Assembly (NCBI RefSeq): GCF_000423145.1
Contig: NZ_AUHK01000006.1
Span: 16,128-80,127 of the forward strand
DNA length: 64,000 nt
DNA from: Helcococcus sueciensis DSM 17243
Lineage (GTDB): Bacteria; Bacillota; Clostridia; Tissierellales; Peptoniphilaceae
Reading direction: 5' to 3'
Position 1 is the stretch's first letter. Every line of letters begins with the position of its first letter. The notes below the pieces were generated by a model. It had not been told where the DNA came from. It ran no database searches and was given only the letters and a program-made list of their open reading frames with translations. Of this stretch, positions 27,479 to 37,957 are shown piece after piece. The position numbers and the translations under genes were made by a program.

Positions 27479-28546
27479 ATGGAAAAGAATAATACAATAT
27501 TATCTGTAAAAGACTTAGAAGTAAAATTCCAAGTACGTGATAGACAACTTACTGCTATTAGAAGAGTTAGCTTAGATTTTGAAGAAGGAAAAGTAGTAGC
27601 CATAGTAGGTGAATCAGGATCTGGGAAGTCTGTATTTACAAAGACTTTTACAGGTATGTTAGATGAAAATGGGACAATAACTAATGGTGAAATTTGGTTT
27701 GAAGGTCAAGATATTTCTAAATTTACCAAAGATAAAGAATGGTTAGGAATTAGAGGGAAGAAAATTGCAACAATTTTCCAAGACCCTATGACATCTTTAA
27801 ACCCTGTTAGAACAATTGGATATCAAATTTCAGAAGTTATTGTAAAACATCAAGGCAAATCGAAAAAAGAAGCTAAAGATATTGCTATCGAATTAATGAG
27901 AAGAGTAGGTATACCAGAACCAGAAAAAAGATTTGATGAATATCCATTCATGTATTCTGGTGGTATGAGACAAAGAATAGTTATTGCAATTGCTTTAGCT
28001 TGTAGACCTAAAATTTTAATTTGTGATGAACCAACAACAGCTTTAGACGTTACAATTCAAGCGCAAATCATACAACTTATTAGAGATTTGTCTGAAGAAT
28101 ATGGTTTTACAACAATATATATTACTCACGACTTAGGTGTTGTGGCTAAGGTTGCTGATATGGTTGCTGTAATGTATGCTGGTCAAGTTATAGAATATGG
28201 AACAGCTGAAGAAGTATTTTATGATCCTAGACATCCATATACATGGGGGCTATTATCATCACTTCCACAATTAGAAGATAAAAAAGGTGAATTGTTATCG
28301 ATTAAAGGTACACCACCTTCATTATTTGAAGAGATTAAAGGTGATGCATTTGCTTTAAGAAGTGACTATGCTATGAAAATAGATTTCGAAAAAGAACCAC
28401 CAATGTTTAAGGTTAGTGATACTCATTATGCTAAAACATGGTTATTACACGAAAAGGCTCCAAAAGTATTGCCACCAGAACAAATTAGAGATCTACACAA
28501 TAAGATGGATAAAATAACAACAAAAGGAGGAGACTATGTTGGATAA
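27479..28546 (+). CDS. amiE: Oligopeptide ABC transporter ATPase AmiE
   Basis: A 355-residue ATPase, the same length as streptococcal AmiE. Walker A is GESGSGKSV, the signature YSGGMRQR, Walker [13 protein letters not shown] and the switch [17 protein letters not shown]-terminal oligopeptide/dipeptide domain follows ([21 protein letters not shown]). Family members with Cys motifs bind an Fe-S cluster; this one lacks them. It pairs with AmiF on the cytoplasmic face. An AGGAGG site precedes the start. Confidence 0.94.
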   Translation: MEKNNTILSVKDLEVKFQVRDRQLTAIRRVSLDFEEGKVVAIVGESGSGKSVFTKTFTGMLDENGTITNGEIWFEGQDISKFTKDKEWLGIRGKKIATIFQDPMTSLNPVRTIGYQISEVIVKHQGKSKKEAKDIAIELMRRVGIPEPEKRFDEYPFMYSGGMRQRIVIAIALACRPKILICDEPTTALDVTIQAQIIQLIRDLSEEYGFTTIYITHDLGVVAKVADMVAVMYAGQVIEYGTAEEVFYDPRHPYTWGLLSSLPQLEDKKGELLSIKGTPPSLFEEIKGDAFALRSDYAMKIDFEKEPPMFKVSDTHYAKTWLLHEKAPKVLPPEQIRDLHNKMDKITTKGGDYVG

Positions 28547-29474
28547 AGATAGAGAAGTCCTTGTTGATGTTCAAGATTTAGAAATCACATTTACAAATGG
28601 TAGAAGAAAATTTGTTGCTGTTAAAGATGTAAACTTTAAAATTTACAAAGGGGAAACTTTTTCACTTGTAGGAGAATCAGGATCAGGTAAGACAACTATT
28701 GCAAGAGCTATTGTTAGATTAAATAAAACTTCTAAGGGAGATATTTATTTTAAGGGTAAAAAAATAAATGGAGATATGTCTAGCAAGGAAAATAGAGAAT
28801 TAAAAAGACAAATTCAAATGATTTTCCAAGACCCGGCTGCTTCATTAAATGAAAGAGCAACTATAGATTATTGTATAGGTGAAGGTTTAGATAATTTCAA
28901 ACTTTATGATAGTAAAGAAGAAAGAACTAGAAAAATTGATGAAGCAATTAACTCAGTTGGACTTCTTCCAGAACATAAATCTAGATATCCACACGAATTT
29001 TCAGGTGGACAAAGACAAAGGGTAGGTATTGCAAGAGCTATTGTTATGCAACCAGATTTAATAGTTGCTGACGAACCTACATCAGCACTTGACGTTTCAA
29101 TTCGTGCACAAGTTCTGAATTTGTTAAATAAATTTAAGAATGAAAACAATTTAACTTATCTATTCATAGCTCACGATTTATCAGTAGTAAGATATTTCTC
29201 AGATAGAATAGGTGTTATTACGGAAGGTAGAATAGTGGAGATTGCATTAACAGAAGATTTATTTGCAAATCCTCTTCATCCTTATACTCAATCTCTTCTA
29301 CAATCAGTTCCAATTCCGGATCCGATTATAGAGAAACAAAAAGAAGTTCATGTATATGATCCCTCAATTGCAGGAGAATATACAGAAAATCATCAATTGA
29401 GAGAGGTTGCACCGCATCACTATGTATTCTGTACTCCAGAAGAAGTAGAAATGTATAAGGCAAAATTAAAATAA
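28536..29474 (+). CDS. amiF: Oligopeptide ABC transporter ATPase AmiF
   Basis: A 312-residue ATPase with Walker [10 protein letters not shown], signature [14 protein letters not shown], Walker [12 protein letters not shown] and switch [14 protein letters not shown], plus the C-terminal oligopeptide domain. The end [12 protein letters not shown] resembles streptococcal AmiF. The start overlaps the end of amiE by 11 bases behind a GGAGGA site. Together with AmiE it powers the channel. Confidence 0.94.
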   Translation: MLDKDREVLVDVQDLEITFTNGRRKFVAVKDVNFKIYKGETFSLVGESGSGKTTIARAIVRLNKTSKGDIYFKGKKINGDMSSKENRELKRQIQMIFQDPAASLNERATIDYCIGEGLDNFKLYDSKEERTRKIDEAINSVGLLPEHKSRYPHEFSGGQRQRVGIARAIVMQPDLIVADEPTSALDVSIRAQVLNLLNKFKNENNLTYLFIAHDLSVVRYFSDRIGVITEGRIVEIALTEDLFANPLHPYTQSLLQSVPIPDPIIEKQKEVHVYDPSIAGEYTENHQLREVAPHHYVFCTPEEVEMYKAKLK

Positions 29475-29484
29475 TTAGAATCAA

Positions 29485-29516
29485 GGTTAGAAAGTAAAAT
29501 TTCTAACCCTTTTTTA
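29485..29516 (+). terminator. Terminator of the ami operon
   Basis: A 9-bp stem (GGTTAGAAA with TTTCTAACC), then a run of T residues. Confidence 0.82.
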
Positions 29517-29562
29517 TATTTAAATTAATTACTCTAGTATTATACAAAAAGTTTTAAAAATT

Positions 29563-29590
29563 TTGTGTTTCCAATATTTTACTATACAAT
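29563..29590 (+). promoter_or_regulatory. Predicted promoter of ald
   Basis: TTGTGT (29563-29568), 16 bases, TACAAT (29585-29590), 39 bases before ald. Confidence 0.45.
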
Positions 29591-29629
29591 AGATATGTAC
29601 AATGTTTTTAAAATAAAGAAAGGATAATT

Positions 29630-30739
29630 ATGAAAATAGGAATTCCTAGAGAAATAATGAATCAAGAGCATAGAGTATCAATTAACCCTGCAGGGGTTAC
29701 AACTCTAGTTCATGAAGGTCACGAAGTATATATCGAAAAAGGAGCGGGTGTAGACTCTGGTATTTTAGATAAAGAATACGAAGATGAAGGGGCTATTATC
29801 TGTGATGTAGATAAAGTTTGGGAATGTGATATGGTTATAAAAGTTAAGCAACCATTGAAGGAAGAGTTTAAATATTTTAGAGAAGGTTTAATCATATATG
29901 CGTATTTCCATTTAGCTGCAGATTTAGAATTAGCGCAAGAACTTTTAGATAAAAAAGTTACTGCAATAGCTTATGAAACAATTGGAACTCATGGACGTTT
30001 ACCACTTCTAATGCCTATGTCACAAGTAGCTGGTCGTATGGCTACGATTTTAGGTGCTCAATATTTACAAAAACAAAATGGCGGCTCCGGAGTGCTTTTA
30101 GGTGGTGTACCAGGAGTTGAAAGAGGTACAGTTACTATTATCGGTGGTGGTAATGTAGGTCAAAATGCAACTAAAATGGCTATTGGTTTAGGTGCAAAAG
30201 TTATACTTATGGGTAGAAATCCTGAAAAATTGGGAGCGTTAGACGATTTATTTGGGCTTGATGTTCAAACTTTAGTTTCTAACAAAAAAAATATAGCGGA
30301 AGCAGTTGCTATGTCTGATATGGTAATTGGTGCAGTTTTATTACCAGGAGGTGCTAAGGCTCCTACTCTTGTAACTAGAGAAATGGTTAAATCTATGAAA
30401 CCAGGATCTGTAATAGTTGACGTTGCAGTAGACCAAGGTGGTATATTTGAAACTATTGACAGAGTTACTACACATAGTGATCCAGTATATGTGGAAGAAG
30501 GTATTATTCATTATGCTGTAGCTAATATTCCGGGCGCAGTACCACACACTTCAACTCACGCACTTACAAATTCCACTATAAGATATGCGATTAAAATAGC
30601 TAGTGGTGATTTTAAGAAAATAATTGAAAAAGATGAAGATCTTAGAAATGGATTTAATACATTTAAAGGAAAGATGACTGCTAAACAAGTTGCTAAGGAT
30701 TTAGGATTAGAATATACTGATATTAAAGAATTAGTTTAA
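29630..30739 (+). CDS. ald: Alanine dehydrogenase
   Basis: A 369-residue NAD-dependent enzyme that converts L-alanine to pyruvate and ammonium, and back. It starts with the family pattern MKIGIPREIMNQEHRVSINP, has the catalytic KVKQPL and YFHLAADLEL regions, and the NAD loop TIIGGGNVGQNATKMAIGLGA. The end HTSTHALTNSTIRYAIKIA is typical. It lies 10 bases before punA and behind the peptide importer, so it fits amino-acid catabolism. The same fold superfamily appears in the CEO-synthase-like gene at 62689, but the two are clearly different enzymes. Confidence 0.95.
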   Translation: MKIGIPREIMNQEHRVSINPAGVTTLVHEGHEVYIEKGAGVDSGILDKEYEDEGAIICDVDKVWECDMVIKVKQPLKEEFKYFREGLIIYAYFHLAADLELAQELLDKKVTAIAYETIGTHGRLPLLMPMSQVAGRMATILGAQYLQKQNGGSGVLLGGVPGVERGTVTIIGGGNVGQNATKMAIGLGAKVILMGRNPEKLGALDDLFGLDVQTLVSNKKNIAEAVAMSDMVIGAVLLPGGAKAPTLVTREMVKSMKPGSVIVDVAVDQGGIFETIDRVTTHSDPVYVEEGIIHYAVANIPGAVPHTSTHALTNSTIRYAIKIASGDFKKIIEKDEDLRNGFNTFKGKMTAKQVAKDLGLEYTDIKELV

Positions 30740-30749
30740 TGGAGAAAAT

Positions 30750-31580
30750 ATGGAAAATAAAGCATATGAAAGATTGATGACAGCATATGAAGATTTGAAA
30801 TCTAAGATTGATTTTAAACCAGAGCTTGCAATTACTCTTGGGTCAGGATTAGGCAAACTTGCAGATGTAGTGGAAGTGGAAGCAGAAATATCATATAGCG
30901 AAATTAAGGGTTTCCCAATATCCACAGCACCAGGACATAAGGGTAGATTTGTATTTACTCACATACATGGTGTTCCGACTGTAATTATGCAAGGAAGAGT
31001 TCATAGATATGAAGGATATACAGCACAAGATACAGTATTACCAACAAGATTAATGGGTCTTATGGGTGCCAAAACTCTAATTGTTACAAACGCAGCTGGT
31101 GGTGTGAATAAAAACTTTAATATTGGTGATTTAATGATTATAAGAGATCATATAGTTCAATTTGTGGAATCACCATTAATGGGACAAAATATTAAAGAGT
31201 TGGGTACAAGATTCCCTGATATGACAGAAGTGTATAGTAAAGAGTATGGTGATTTAATTGAAGAGATTGCTAAGGAAAAAGGACTTCCTATACATAATGG
31301 AGTATATTGTCAATTTTCTGGACCTCAATATGAAACTCCAGCAGAAGTAAAAATGGTTGGACTTTTAGGAGGAGACGCTGTTGGAATGTCTACAGGAATT
31401 GAATCTTTAGCAGCGAGACATATGGGAATGAAAGTAGCTGGTATTACATTGGTTACAAATCTAGCAGCAGGAATTTCTGATGTTGAATTATCAGAACAAG
31501 AAGTAATAGATGCAGGTGAAGCGGCGTCAGAGTACTTTATAGATTTAGTTTTAGAATTTATTAAGAGAATGAATAAATAA
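30750..31580 (+). CDS. punA: Purine nucleoside phosphorylase (trimeric, PNP-I)
   Basis: A 276-residue enzyme that splits inosine or guanosine with phosphate. It has the phosphate-binding GSGLGKL, the GHKGRFVFTHI loop, MQGRVHRYEGYTAQD and the base-binding TNAAGGVN, then SGPQYETPAEVKM and the VTNLAAGIS end. Length is normal for the trimeric class. It follows ald by 10 bases in the same transcript, joining purine salvage with alanine use. Confidence 0.95.
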   Translation: MENKAYERLMTAYEDLKSKIDFKPELAITLGSGLGKLADVVEVEAEISYSEIKGFPISTAPGHKGRFVFTHIHGVPTVIMQGRVHRYEGYTAQDTVLPTRLMGLMGAKTLIVTNAAGGVNKNFNIGDLMIIRDHIVQFVESPLMGQNIKELGTRFPDMTEVYSKEYGDLIEEIAKEKGLPIHNGVYCQFSGPQYETPAEVKMVGLLGGDAVGMSTGIESLAARHMGMKVAGITLVTNLAAGISDVELSEQEVIDAGEAASEYFIDLVLEFIKRMNK

Positions 31581-31590
31581 GAAATATATA

Positions 31591-31630
31591 ATAGGATTGA
31601 ATCGTTTTTACGAATCAATCCTATCTTATT
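31591..31630 (+). terminator. Terminator after punA
   Basis: A 14-bp stem with one mismatch (31591-31604 with 31611-31624). The T tract is short, so termination may be partial. Confidence 0.6.
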
Positions 31631-31741
31631 AAATAAAGTTATAAGAAGCATAGATGACTGCAGATATTTTCGAAAATAATATAATAATTTAATAGAAAAT
31701 ATAAGAAAATCTTCAAATGCAGTTTAATAAAGGTTGGTAGT

Positions 31742-34537
31742 ATGAAATATAATTTTCAACAAGAACAAGCAATAAAAACAATAGATGGACCACTTCTAAT
31801 AATCGCAGGTCCTGGTACGGGGAAGACTTTCACTTTAGTTGAAAGAGTCTTGTATATGGTTGGCGAAAAGAATATTGATCCAAGTGAAATAATGATTTCA
31901 ACATTTACTAATAAAGCGGCATATGAATTGATAGATAGACTCTCTATAAAATTTAAAGAATATGGAATTCAAAAAGATGTCAATGATATGCATATAGGTA
32001 ATTTTCATACGATTTGCGATAAAATTTTAAGAGACAATTTAATACGTTTACCTCTAAAAGAAGGTTATACCCAGATAGATGATGTAGAACAAAAATATTT
32101 AATCAGAAAAAATATAAGCTATTTTAGAAAAATACCGGGATATTCAAAAGTAATAAATCAAAATACGGAAATTAAAGATATTGCTAAAATAGTAGACAAA
32201 GTTTGTGAGGAAGGTATTTTAGAAAGAAAATCTAGTAATCCTATCAATCAGATATTATTAAATATAACTAAGCAATATGAAACTATACTTGAAGCATATA
32301 ACATGATTGATTTTTCTCATAAACTTTTCTATACATATAAGTTGATTCATGAGAATGAACAAGTGAGAAGAAAACTACAAGAACAAATTAATTATATTTT
32401 AATTGACGAATACCAAGATACAAATACTGTTCAAGAAAAAATAATTTTAGATTTATTAAATGAAAATCAAAATATATGTGTAGTAGGGGACGATGATCAA
32501 AGTCTATATAGATTTAGAGGAGCAAGTGTAAAGAATATATTACAATTTGATAAGTTGTTTCCAGACGTTAAGATTATTAAACTTCAACAAAATTATAGAT
32601 CAGAAGATAGCATAATAAAGTTTTATTCAAAATACATGCAAGATTTAATTGAAAAACATCCAGAATTAAAGCCATATAGATTTAGTAAATTACTCTATTC
32701 TGCAAAAGTATCTGGTGAAGATAGAGTAATAAAAAGAGTTTCAAACAATGAAGATGAGTGGAAAGAAGAAATATTTCAAACTATTCAAGATTTAAAAAGA
32801 AACAAAGCTATAAATAATTACAATGAAGTAGCAATTCTATTTAATTCAATAAATTCACCGCAAGCTAGTAAATTAAAGACTTATTTAAAACAAAGAGGGA
32901 TTGGGGTTTATACACCAACCACAAAAACACTTTTATCTAAGAAAGAAGTTTTAGAACTTATTGGAATTATTTATTCAATATTTAAACCGGCAATCGATAG
33001 AATGAAAATATCAAGAGGATTTGATATTCAAGCTTTTTTAGATAGAGAGTATGAAAAAGTATATAAAATAATGCTTAAAAATGATGATCTTCAAGATTTT
33101 GTAAATAGAATGAGTAGATATATTTTAGGTGATGATTTTTCATTAAATATATACGATATTTATTATAGACTTTTTGCCTATGATCCATTTTATGCATATA
33201 TGAAAGATGGACATAGGGCAAAAAATATTTCTAGATATTTGGAATTACTTCAAAAGTATCAAATATCAAATCAAATATTTGAGATTAACAAATTAAATAT
33301 AGAAAATTTTATAAATACATTTTTCTACGATTTTATAGATTTTATAAGGAATCAAAAAATATCCGAATTTGAAGAGGAAACAAAGATTCCGGATACTAAT
33401 AGTATTTCTATGTTGACTATTCATGCTTCAAAGGGTATGGAATATCCCATTGTATTTATGGGCTCTATGGGAGATGAACCATATAAGCAATATATTAGTC
33501 CACTAGATAGAATATTAAATAATTTGAGTGAAGAGTTTGGTATAAATAGTGATTATGAACCAGTGAAATTAATTAATATTTTAGATTTTTCTAGAAAATT
33601 TTATACAGGCTTTTCAAGAGCTAAAGATTTGTTGATACTCACTAATGATAAGAGTGCGAAATTTAATAAAAATAAAGAAAATTATTTAGAATATTTGTTA
33701 GATGATGTCAATGAAACTAAAATAAGTGAATTAAATATTGAAGCAGACGAGGAAAAAGAAAATACTGTAAAATCACAATATTCATATACGACTGATATTT
33801 CAGTATATAATAAATGTCCAATGGACTACTATTATAGAAGAAGATTAAAATTTACATTTCCTAAGACAAAGGCGTTGTTTTATGGTAGTTTGGTTCATGA
33901 AAGTATTGAATCTATAAATAAAAATAAAATTGAAAATATAGAAATAGAAGATATTAGGGATTTGGTGACGGTAAAAGCTAGACAAAAGTTTAGAGAAGGT
34001 GCTATTGAATTTACACAAGAAGATGTAGATAGAGCTATAAAAGAAGTTAATCTTTATATTGAAAATCTTCGTGATATCGGTATGCCAAAAGAGTCTGAAC
34101 TTGCTATTACTTTTGCTACAAAAGACTATCTAATAAATGGTAATATCGATATGATTTATGAAAAAGATGGGAAAACTCATATAATGGACTTTAAAACAGG
34201 AAATCCACCTGATGAAGATGGAAAGCATCCATCATTGAATGATTATTTTAATCAAATTAATTTGTATGCATATTTGTATAATATAACAAAAGGAGAAGAG
34301 ATAGATACTATGAGCTTATATTTTACGGATTTGGATGCTAAACAAAGGATATTTACTTATAAGTTTGATGAAGAAATTAATAAAAAAGTTTTAGATATGA
34401 TTGATGAAATTGTTAAGAATATAGAATCTAATAATTTTGAAATTAAAAATTGTGAAAATAAATCATTGCTATCATTTTTCATGAATAGATATATAGAAGA
34501 AAATATTAAAAAAAGTGATGATAATGGCGTGTTATAA
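31742..34537 (+). CDS. UvrD/Rep-family helicase with C-terminal PD-(D/E)XK nuclease
   Basis: A 931-residue superfamily 1A helicase. Motif I is IIAGPGTGKTFTLV, motif II LIDEYQDTN, motif III VVGDDDQSLYRFRG, motif IV QNYRS, motif V SMLTIHASKGMEYPIVF and motif VI YTGFSRAKDLLIL. The last part (about 680-915) looks like a Cas4/AddB-type nuclease: ISVYNKCPMDYYYRR, ELAITFATKDYLINGNIDMI, HIMDFKTGNPP and a QINLYAYLY helix. It is shorter than AddA and no addB partner is beside it, so it is not plainly AddAB. A repair or restart role is likely. An iron-sulfur site of the full Cas4 kind is not evident. Confidence 0.85.
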   Translation: MKYNFQQEQAIKTIDGPLLIIAGPGTGKTFTLVERVLYMVGEKNIDPSEIMISTFTNKAAYELIDRLSIKFKEYGIQKDVNDMHIGNFHTICDKILRDNLIRLPLKEGYTQIDDVEQKYLIRKNISYFRKIPGYSKVINQNTEIKDIAKIVDKVCEEGILERKSSNPINQILLNITKQYETILEAYNMIDFSHKLFYTYKLIHENEQVRRKLQEQINYILIDEYQDTNTVQEKIILDLLNENQNICVVGDDDQSLYRFRGASVKNILQFDKLFPDVKIIKLQQNYRSEDSIIKFYSKYMQDLIEKHPELKPYRFSKLLYSAKVSGEDRVIKRVSNNEDEWKEEIFQTIQDLKRNKAINNYNEVAILFNSINSPQASKLKTYLKQRGIGVYTPTTKTLLSKKEVLELIGIIYSIFKPAIDRMKISRGFDIQAFLDREYEKVYKIMLKNDDLQDFVNRMSRYILGDDFSLNIYDIYYRLFAYDPFYAYMKDGHRAKNISRYLELLQKYQISNQIFEINKLNIENFINTFFYDFIDFIRNQKISEFEEETKIPDTNSISMLTIHASKGMEYPIVFMGSMGDEPYKQYISPLDRILNNLSEEFGINSDYEPVKLINILDFSRKFYTGFSRAKDLLILTNDKSAKFNKNKENYLEYLLDDVNETKISELNIEADEEKENTVKSQYSYTTDISVYNKCPMDYYYRRRLKFTFPKTKALFYGSLVHESIESINKNKIENIEIEDIRDLVTVKARQKFREGAIEFTQEDVDRAIKEVNLYIENLRDIGMPKESELAITFATKDYLINGNIDMIYEKDGKTHIMDFKTGNPPDEDGKHPSLNDYFNQINLYAYLYNITKGEEIDTMSLYFTDLDAKQRIFTYKFDEEINKKVLDMIDEIVKNIESNNFEIKNCENKSLLSFFMNRYIEENIKKSDDNGVL

Positions 34538-34556
34538 TGAATTTTTGCTCCAGTTT

Positions 34557-34565
34557 TGATATAAT
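34557..34565 (+). promoter_or_regulatory. Extended -10 before the yybS operon
   Basis: TGA-TATAAT is a consensus extended -10, 22 bases before the start codon. A clear -35 is lacking. Confidence 0.5.
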
Positions 34566-34587
34566 AATCTAATAGAATGGAGTAAGT

Positions 34588-35544
34588 ATGTTTAATAAAC
34601 AAAAGATTGAAGATATACTAAATATAGTTATGACAGCGGTTATAGCAAATATTATACTTTTCTTTTTTAAAATGTCAGGATTTGAAAATATATTGATTGC
34701 GGCGCCGTTTATCGTAGTGCTATATAAGTATGGAATTAAAGAATATATTTTATCTTTAATAATTACCGCTATTCCAGCTTATTTTATAGTTGGACTAGAA
34801 GGTTTAATTTTACAAATGATTATGATAGTGGCAATTTCTTCTATTTCAGCTTATTGTATGAAGAAAAGAATGCCAATAGGAAAGATAGTTGGTATTAGTG
34901 GACTTGTAAGTTTTGGGATTATATTGCTCAGCTTATTAGCTTATTATTTAATAACAAATGAAAATCCAATTCAAGCAATGAACAATACTATTATGGCCTC
35001 TATCGATAATATTGAAAAAGTTATTTCAAATGATATCAATTTTACACCAGAGATGGTTAAAGAATATATAGTATATTTTAAAAAGACGGTAAATGATTTA
35101 TTTAGAGTCCTTCCAGCAATTTTTTTAATATATTCATTAGTGATTAGTTTTACAAATTTAATAATTTCAATATTTATTATGAAAAAAACAGGTGTTAATA
35201 TATTTTATAGCACAAAAATTAATAGATTAACATTAAATAAAAATTTTAGATATCTATTACTGATTTATATAATATTTATCGTAATAGCTTATATACCAGG
35301 TTCTGGACTTGAACTTGCGGCAGAAAATATTTCTACAGTATCTAAAGCTCTTCTTTTTTTCAATGGATTATCATATATAGATTATTTTTTAGAAATGAGA
35401 TTTGGAAAAATTACAAGAGTAATATATTGGATAATTTTACTTGTGATATTAAGAATGTATATATTTATAATGTTTTTTGGATTTTTAGATTTGTTTACCA
35501 ATATGAGATATAACATTAGAAAAGGTAAGGTTAATAATGAATAA
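34588..35544 (+). CDS. yybS: YybS-like DUF2232 membrane protein
   Basis: A 318-residue protein with about eight membrane helices, a cytosolic/outside loop at about 130-165 and an AENISTVSKALLFFNGLSYIDYFL region near the end, typical of DUF2232. It precedes gdpP, rplI and dnaB as in Bacillus subtilis, which supports the name. The family function is unknown; the fold is related to small-molecule (ECF S-like) transporters. The stop overlaps the gdpP start by 8 bases. Confidence 0.82.
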   Translation: MFNKQKIEDILNIVMTAVIANIILFFFKMSGFENILIAAPFIVVLYKYGIKEYILSLIITAIPAYFIVGLEGLILQMIMIVAISSISAYCMKKRMPIGKIVGISGLVSFGIILLSLLAYYLITNENPIQAMNNTIMASIDNIEKVISNDINFTPEMVKEYIVYFKKTVNDLFRVLPAIFLIYSLVISFTNLIISIFIMKKTGVNIFYSTKINRLTLNKNFRYLLLIYIIFIVIAYIPGSGLELAAENISTVSKALLFFNGLSYIDYFLEMRFGKITRVIYWIILLVILRMYIFIMFFGFLDLFTNMRYNIRKGKVNNE

Positions 35545-37507
35545 AATTTTTAGAAAAGAAAATATGCCAATATTAATTAGCCCATTAATAAATATTGTGT
35601 TGACCATTATCTTAATGGTGTTGAATGTATATATAGGAATTGGAGCTTTAATTTTAACTATTATTTCTATATATAATGCATATGATACAATTCAAAATAA
35701 AAATGAACAATTTAAAAAATATGCTGATAGTCTAGATTTAGCTCTTGATGGATTTTCAAAAAAAACTATATTTAATATGCCATTTTCAATTGTTGTGATT
35801 GATAATAAAAAAGACATTGTTTGGTATAATTCAAAATTCAAACAATTGATAAATGAAAAGGAATCAGTAGTAGATGATAATATACATGAAGTTTTTCCTG
35901 AGATAACTGATGAACTCTTGAAGATTGAACAAGATTCATTTATGATAAACTACCTATTTAAAGATTATGAAGTTCATAAAACTACATTAGATGATCAAAA
36001 AATGACTCTTCTTTACTTTATTGATTCTACTGATAGGGAACAAACTCGAAAGAAATATCAAGAAGAGCGTCTAGCACTTATGAATATTAGAATTGATAAT
36101 TATGAAGAGTTAAATTCAGATGTTTCATCGGAAAAAAGACCTATTTTATATGCGGAAATAGATAGTACTATAACTTCATATTTCCATGAGCATGGATCAT
36201 TTATTAAGAAAAATGAAAATGGTAGATATTTTGCAGTTTTATATAAAGCTACACTTAATCAAATGATAATTGAAAAATTTTCATTTATAGATAAAGTAAG
36301 AAATATTAATACCGGCAATACGATTGTGCCTACTTTATCAATAGGTATAGGTATAGATGAGGAAAGTGTTAGAGATAATGAAAAATCAGCAAATGCCGCT
36401 TTAGATATAGCTCTTGGTAGAGGTGGAGATCAGATTGTATTAAAAGCAAAAGATAATTTACAATATTTCGGTGGTAAGAGTCAAGCCACAGAAAAGAGAA
36501 CAAAGGTTAAAGCAAGGGTAATTGCACATGCACTTTCTCAATTAATAGAAAAATCAACGGATGTTTATATATCAGGACATATAAATCCTGATATGGACTC
36601 ATTTGGGTCTGCTCTTGGACTTTGGTATGCTGTTAAAAAGAAAAATAAATCGGCATATATTGTATTAAATGAGGTAACTCCTGCAATTAAAAATATATAC
36701 AATTATTCAACAACTAATATAAAAGAACTTAAAGATTGTATAATATCACCAGAAGAAGCGTATGAAAGAGCTAAAGCTTCATCTTTAGTAATAGTTACAG
36801 ATAATCATAGAAAGCAATCTATTGAAGAACCAAGATTATTTGAAAAAACGGATTCAATAGTAGTCATTGATCATCATAGAAGAGGAAATGACTATATTGA
36901 AAATGCGATATTAAGTTATGTAGAACCATCTTCATCATCAGCTTCAGAACTTGTAACAGAGATGCTTATGTATATGGATGAAAAAGTAAGTATTAATAAG
37001 TTTATATCAGATGCCTTACTTGCTGGTATAACAGTTGATACAAAGAACTTTAATCAACAAACAGGTATAAGAACATTTGAAGCAGCAGCAATATTAAAGC
37101 AAAATGGTGCAGATTCAACTGTAGTTACAAAATTATTTAGAGATGATTTTCAAACGTTAAAATTCAGATCTCAAATTATTTCGGACTCAATTATTTATAA
37201 AGACAAATATATTATTGGGACTTTTGATAAAGATATTGAAGAATCGACATTGATTGCATCGCAGTCTGCAGATGAGATGATGAATATTGAAAATATTAAA
37301 GCTTCATTTGTGCTAACAAAATCAAAAAATAAGACACATATTTCAGCAAGGTCTTACGGTGAGATATCGGTACAACTTATAATGGAAAAGCTAGATGGTG
37401 GTGGTCATCAAAATATGGCAGCTACACAGTTAGATGTTAGTATACCAGAAGCTATAGATTTATTGAAGAAAGCTATAAAAGAATATGAATCGGAGGATGA
37501 AAAGTGA
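35537..37507 (+). CDS. gdpP: Cyclic-di-AMP phosphodiesterase GdpP
   Basis: A 656-residue membrane enzyme that lowers c-di-AMP, a signal that controls osmolyte uptake and wall stress. Two N-terminal helices (about 10-50) are followed by a PAS-like domain (about 75-170), a degenerate GGDEF domain (about 175-310, GRGGDQIV) and a DHH-DHHA1 pair. Catalytic residues are in [28 protein letters not shown] and, in DHHA1, [10 protein letters not shown]. It is coupled to yybS (8-base overlap) and to rplI (GTGA overlap). Confidence 0.95.
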   Translation: MNKIFRKENMPILISPLINIVLTIILMVLNVYIGIGALILTIISIYNAYDTIQNKNEQFKKYADSLDLALDGFSKKTIFNMPFSIVVIDNKKDIVWYNSKFKQLINEKESVVDDNIHEVFPEITDELLKIEQDSFMINYLFKDYEVHKTTLDDQKMTLLYFIDSTDREQTRKKYQEERLALMNIRIDNYEELNSDVSSEKRPILYAEIDSTITSYFHEHGSFIKKNENGRYFAVLYKATLNQMIIEKFSFIDKVRNINTGNTIVPTLSIGIGIDEESVRDNEKSANAALDIALGRGGDQIVLKAKDNLQYFGGKSQATEKRTKVKARVIAHALSQLIEKSTDVYISGHINPDMDSFGSALGLWYAVKKKNKSAYIVLNEVTPAIKNIYNYSTTNIKELKDCIISPEEAYERAKASSLVIVTDNHRKQSIEEPRLFEKTDSIVVIDHHRRGNDYIENAILSYVEPSSSSASELVTEMLMYMDEKVSINKFISDALLAGITVDTKNFNQQTGIRTFEAAAILKQNGADSTVVTKLFRDDFQTLKFRSQIISDSIIYKDKYIIGTFDKDIEESTLIASQSADEMMNIENIKASFVLTKSKNKTHISARSYGEISVQLIMEKLDGGGHQNMAATQLDVSIPEAIDLLKKAIKEYESEDEK

Positions 37508-37947
37508 AAGTAATTTTAAAAACAGATGTTAAAGGTTTAGGTAAAGAGGGAGATTTAGTAAATGCAAAGACAGGATATGCTAGAAATTTCCTATTACCAA
37601 ATGGACATGCAATAGAAGCTACACCAGCAAATAAAAAGCAGTGGGAAGCTGAAAAGAAAAGACAAAAAGAAGAATTCGAACAAAATAAAAAAGAAGCAGA
37701 AGAATTAAAAAATAAACTTGAAGAATCTTCTGTTGTTGTAGAGAAGAAAGCTGGAGCTGATGGGAAATTATTTGGTTCAGTGACAAGTGGAGATATAGCA
37801 GATGCTTTAAGTGAAAAAGGTTTCGACATAGATAAGAAGAAAGTTGAACTTTCAGATAATTTAAAAACTCAAGGAGTTTATACAGTAAATATTAGAGTAT
37901 TCCCAGAAATGGTAGCTAAACTAAAAGTAGAAGTAAAACCACAATAA
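37504..37947 (+). CDS. rplI: Ribosomal protein bL9
   Basis: A 147-residue ribosomal protein. The N-terminal RNA-binding domain has [27 protein letters not shown], followed by the long charged helix (about 43-75) and the C-terminal domain ([14 protein letters not shown]). The start is GTG, overlapping the gdpP stop, behind a CGGAGGATG site. dnaB starts 10 bases after the stop. Confidence 0.97.
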   Translation: MKVILKTDVKGLGKEGDLVNAKTGYARNFLLPNGHAIEATPANKKQWEAEKKRQKEEFEQNKKEAEELKNKLEESSVVVEKKAGADGKLFGSVTSGDIADALSEKGFDIDKKKVELSDNLKTQGVYTVNIRVFPEMVAKLKVEVKPQ

Positions 37948-37957
37948 AGAGGATATA

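Noticed and set aside
37473..37829. 118-codon minus-strand frame across rplI
   Set aside because: It lies fully opposite a certain ribosomal protein gene, has no ribosome site and no family-like sequence.
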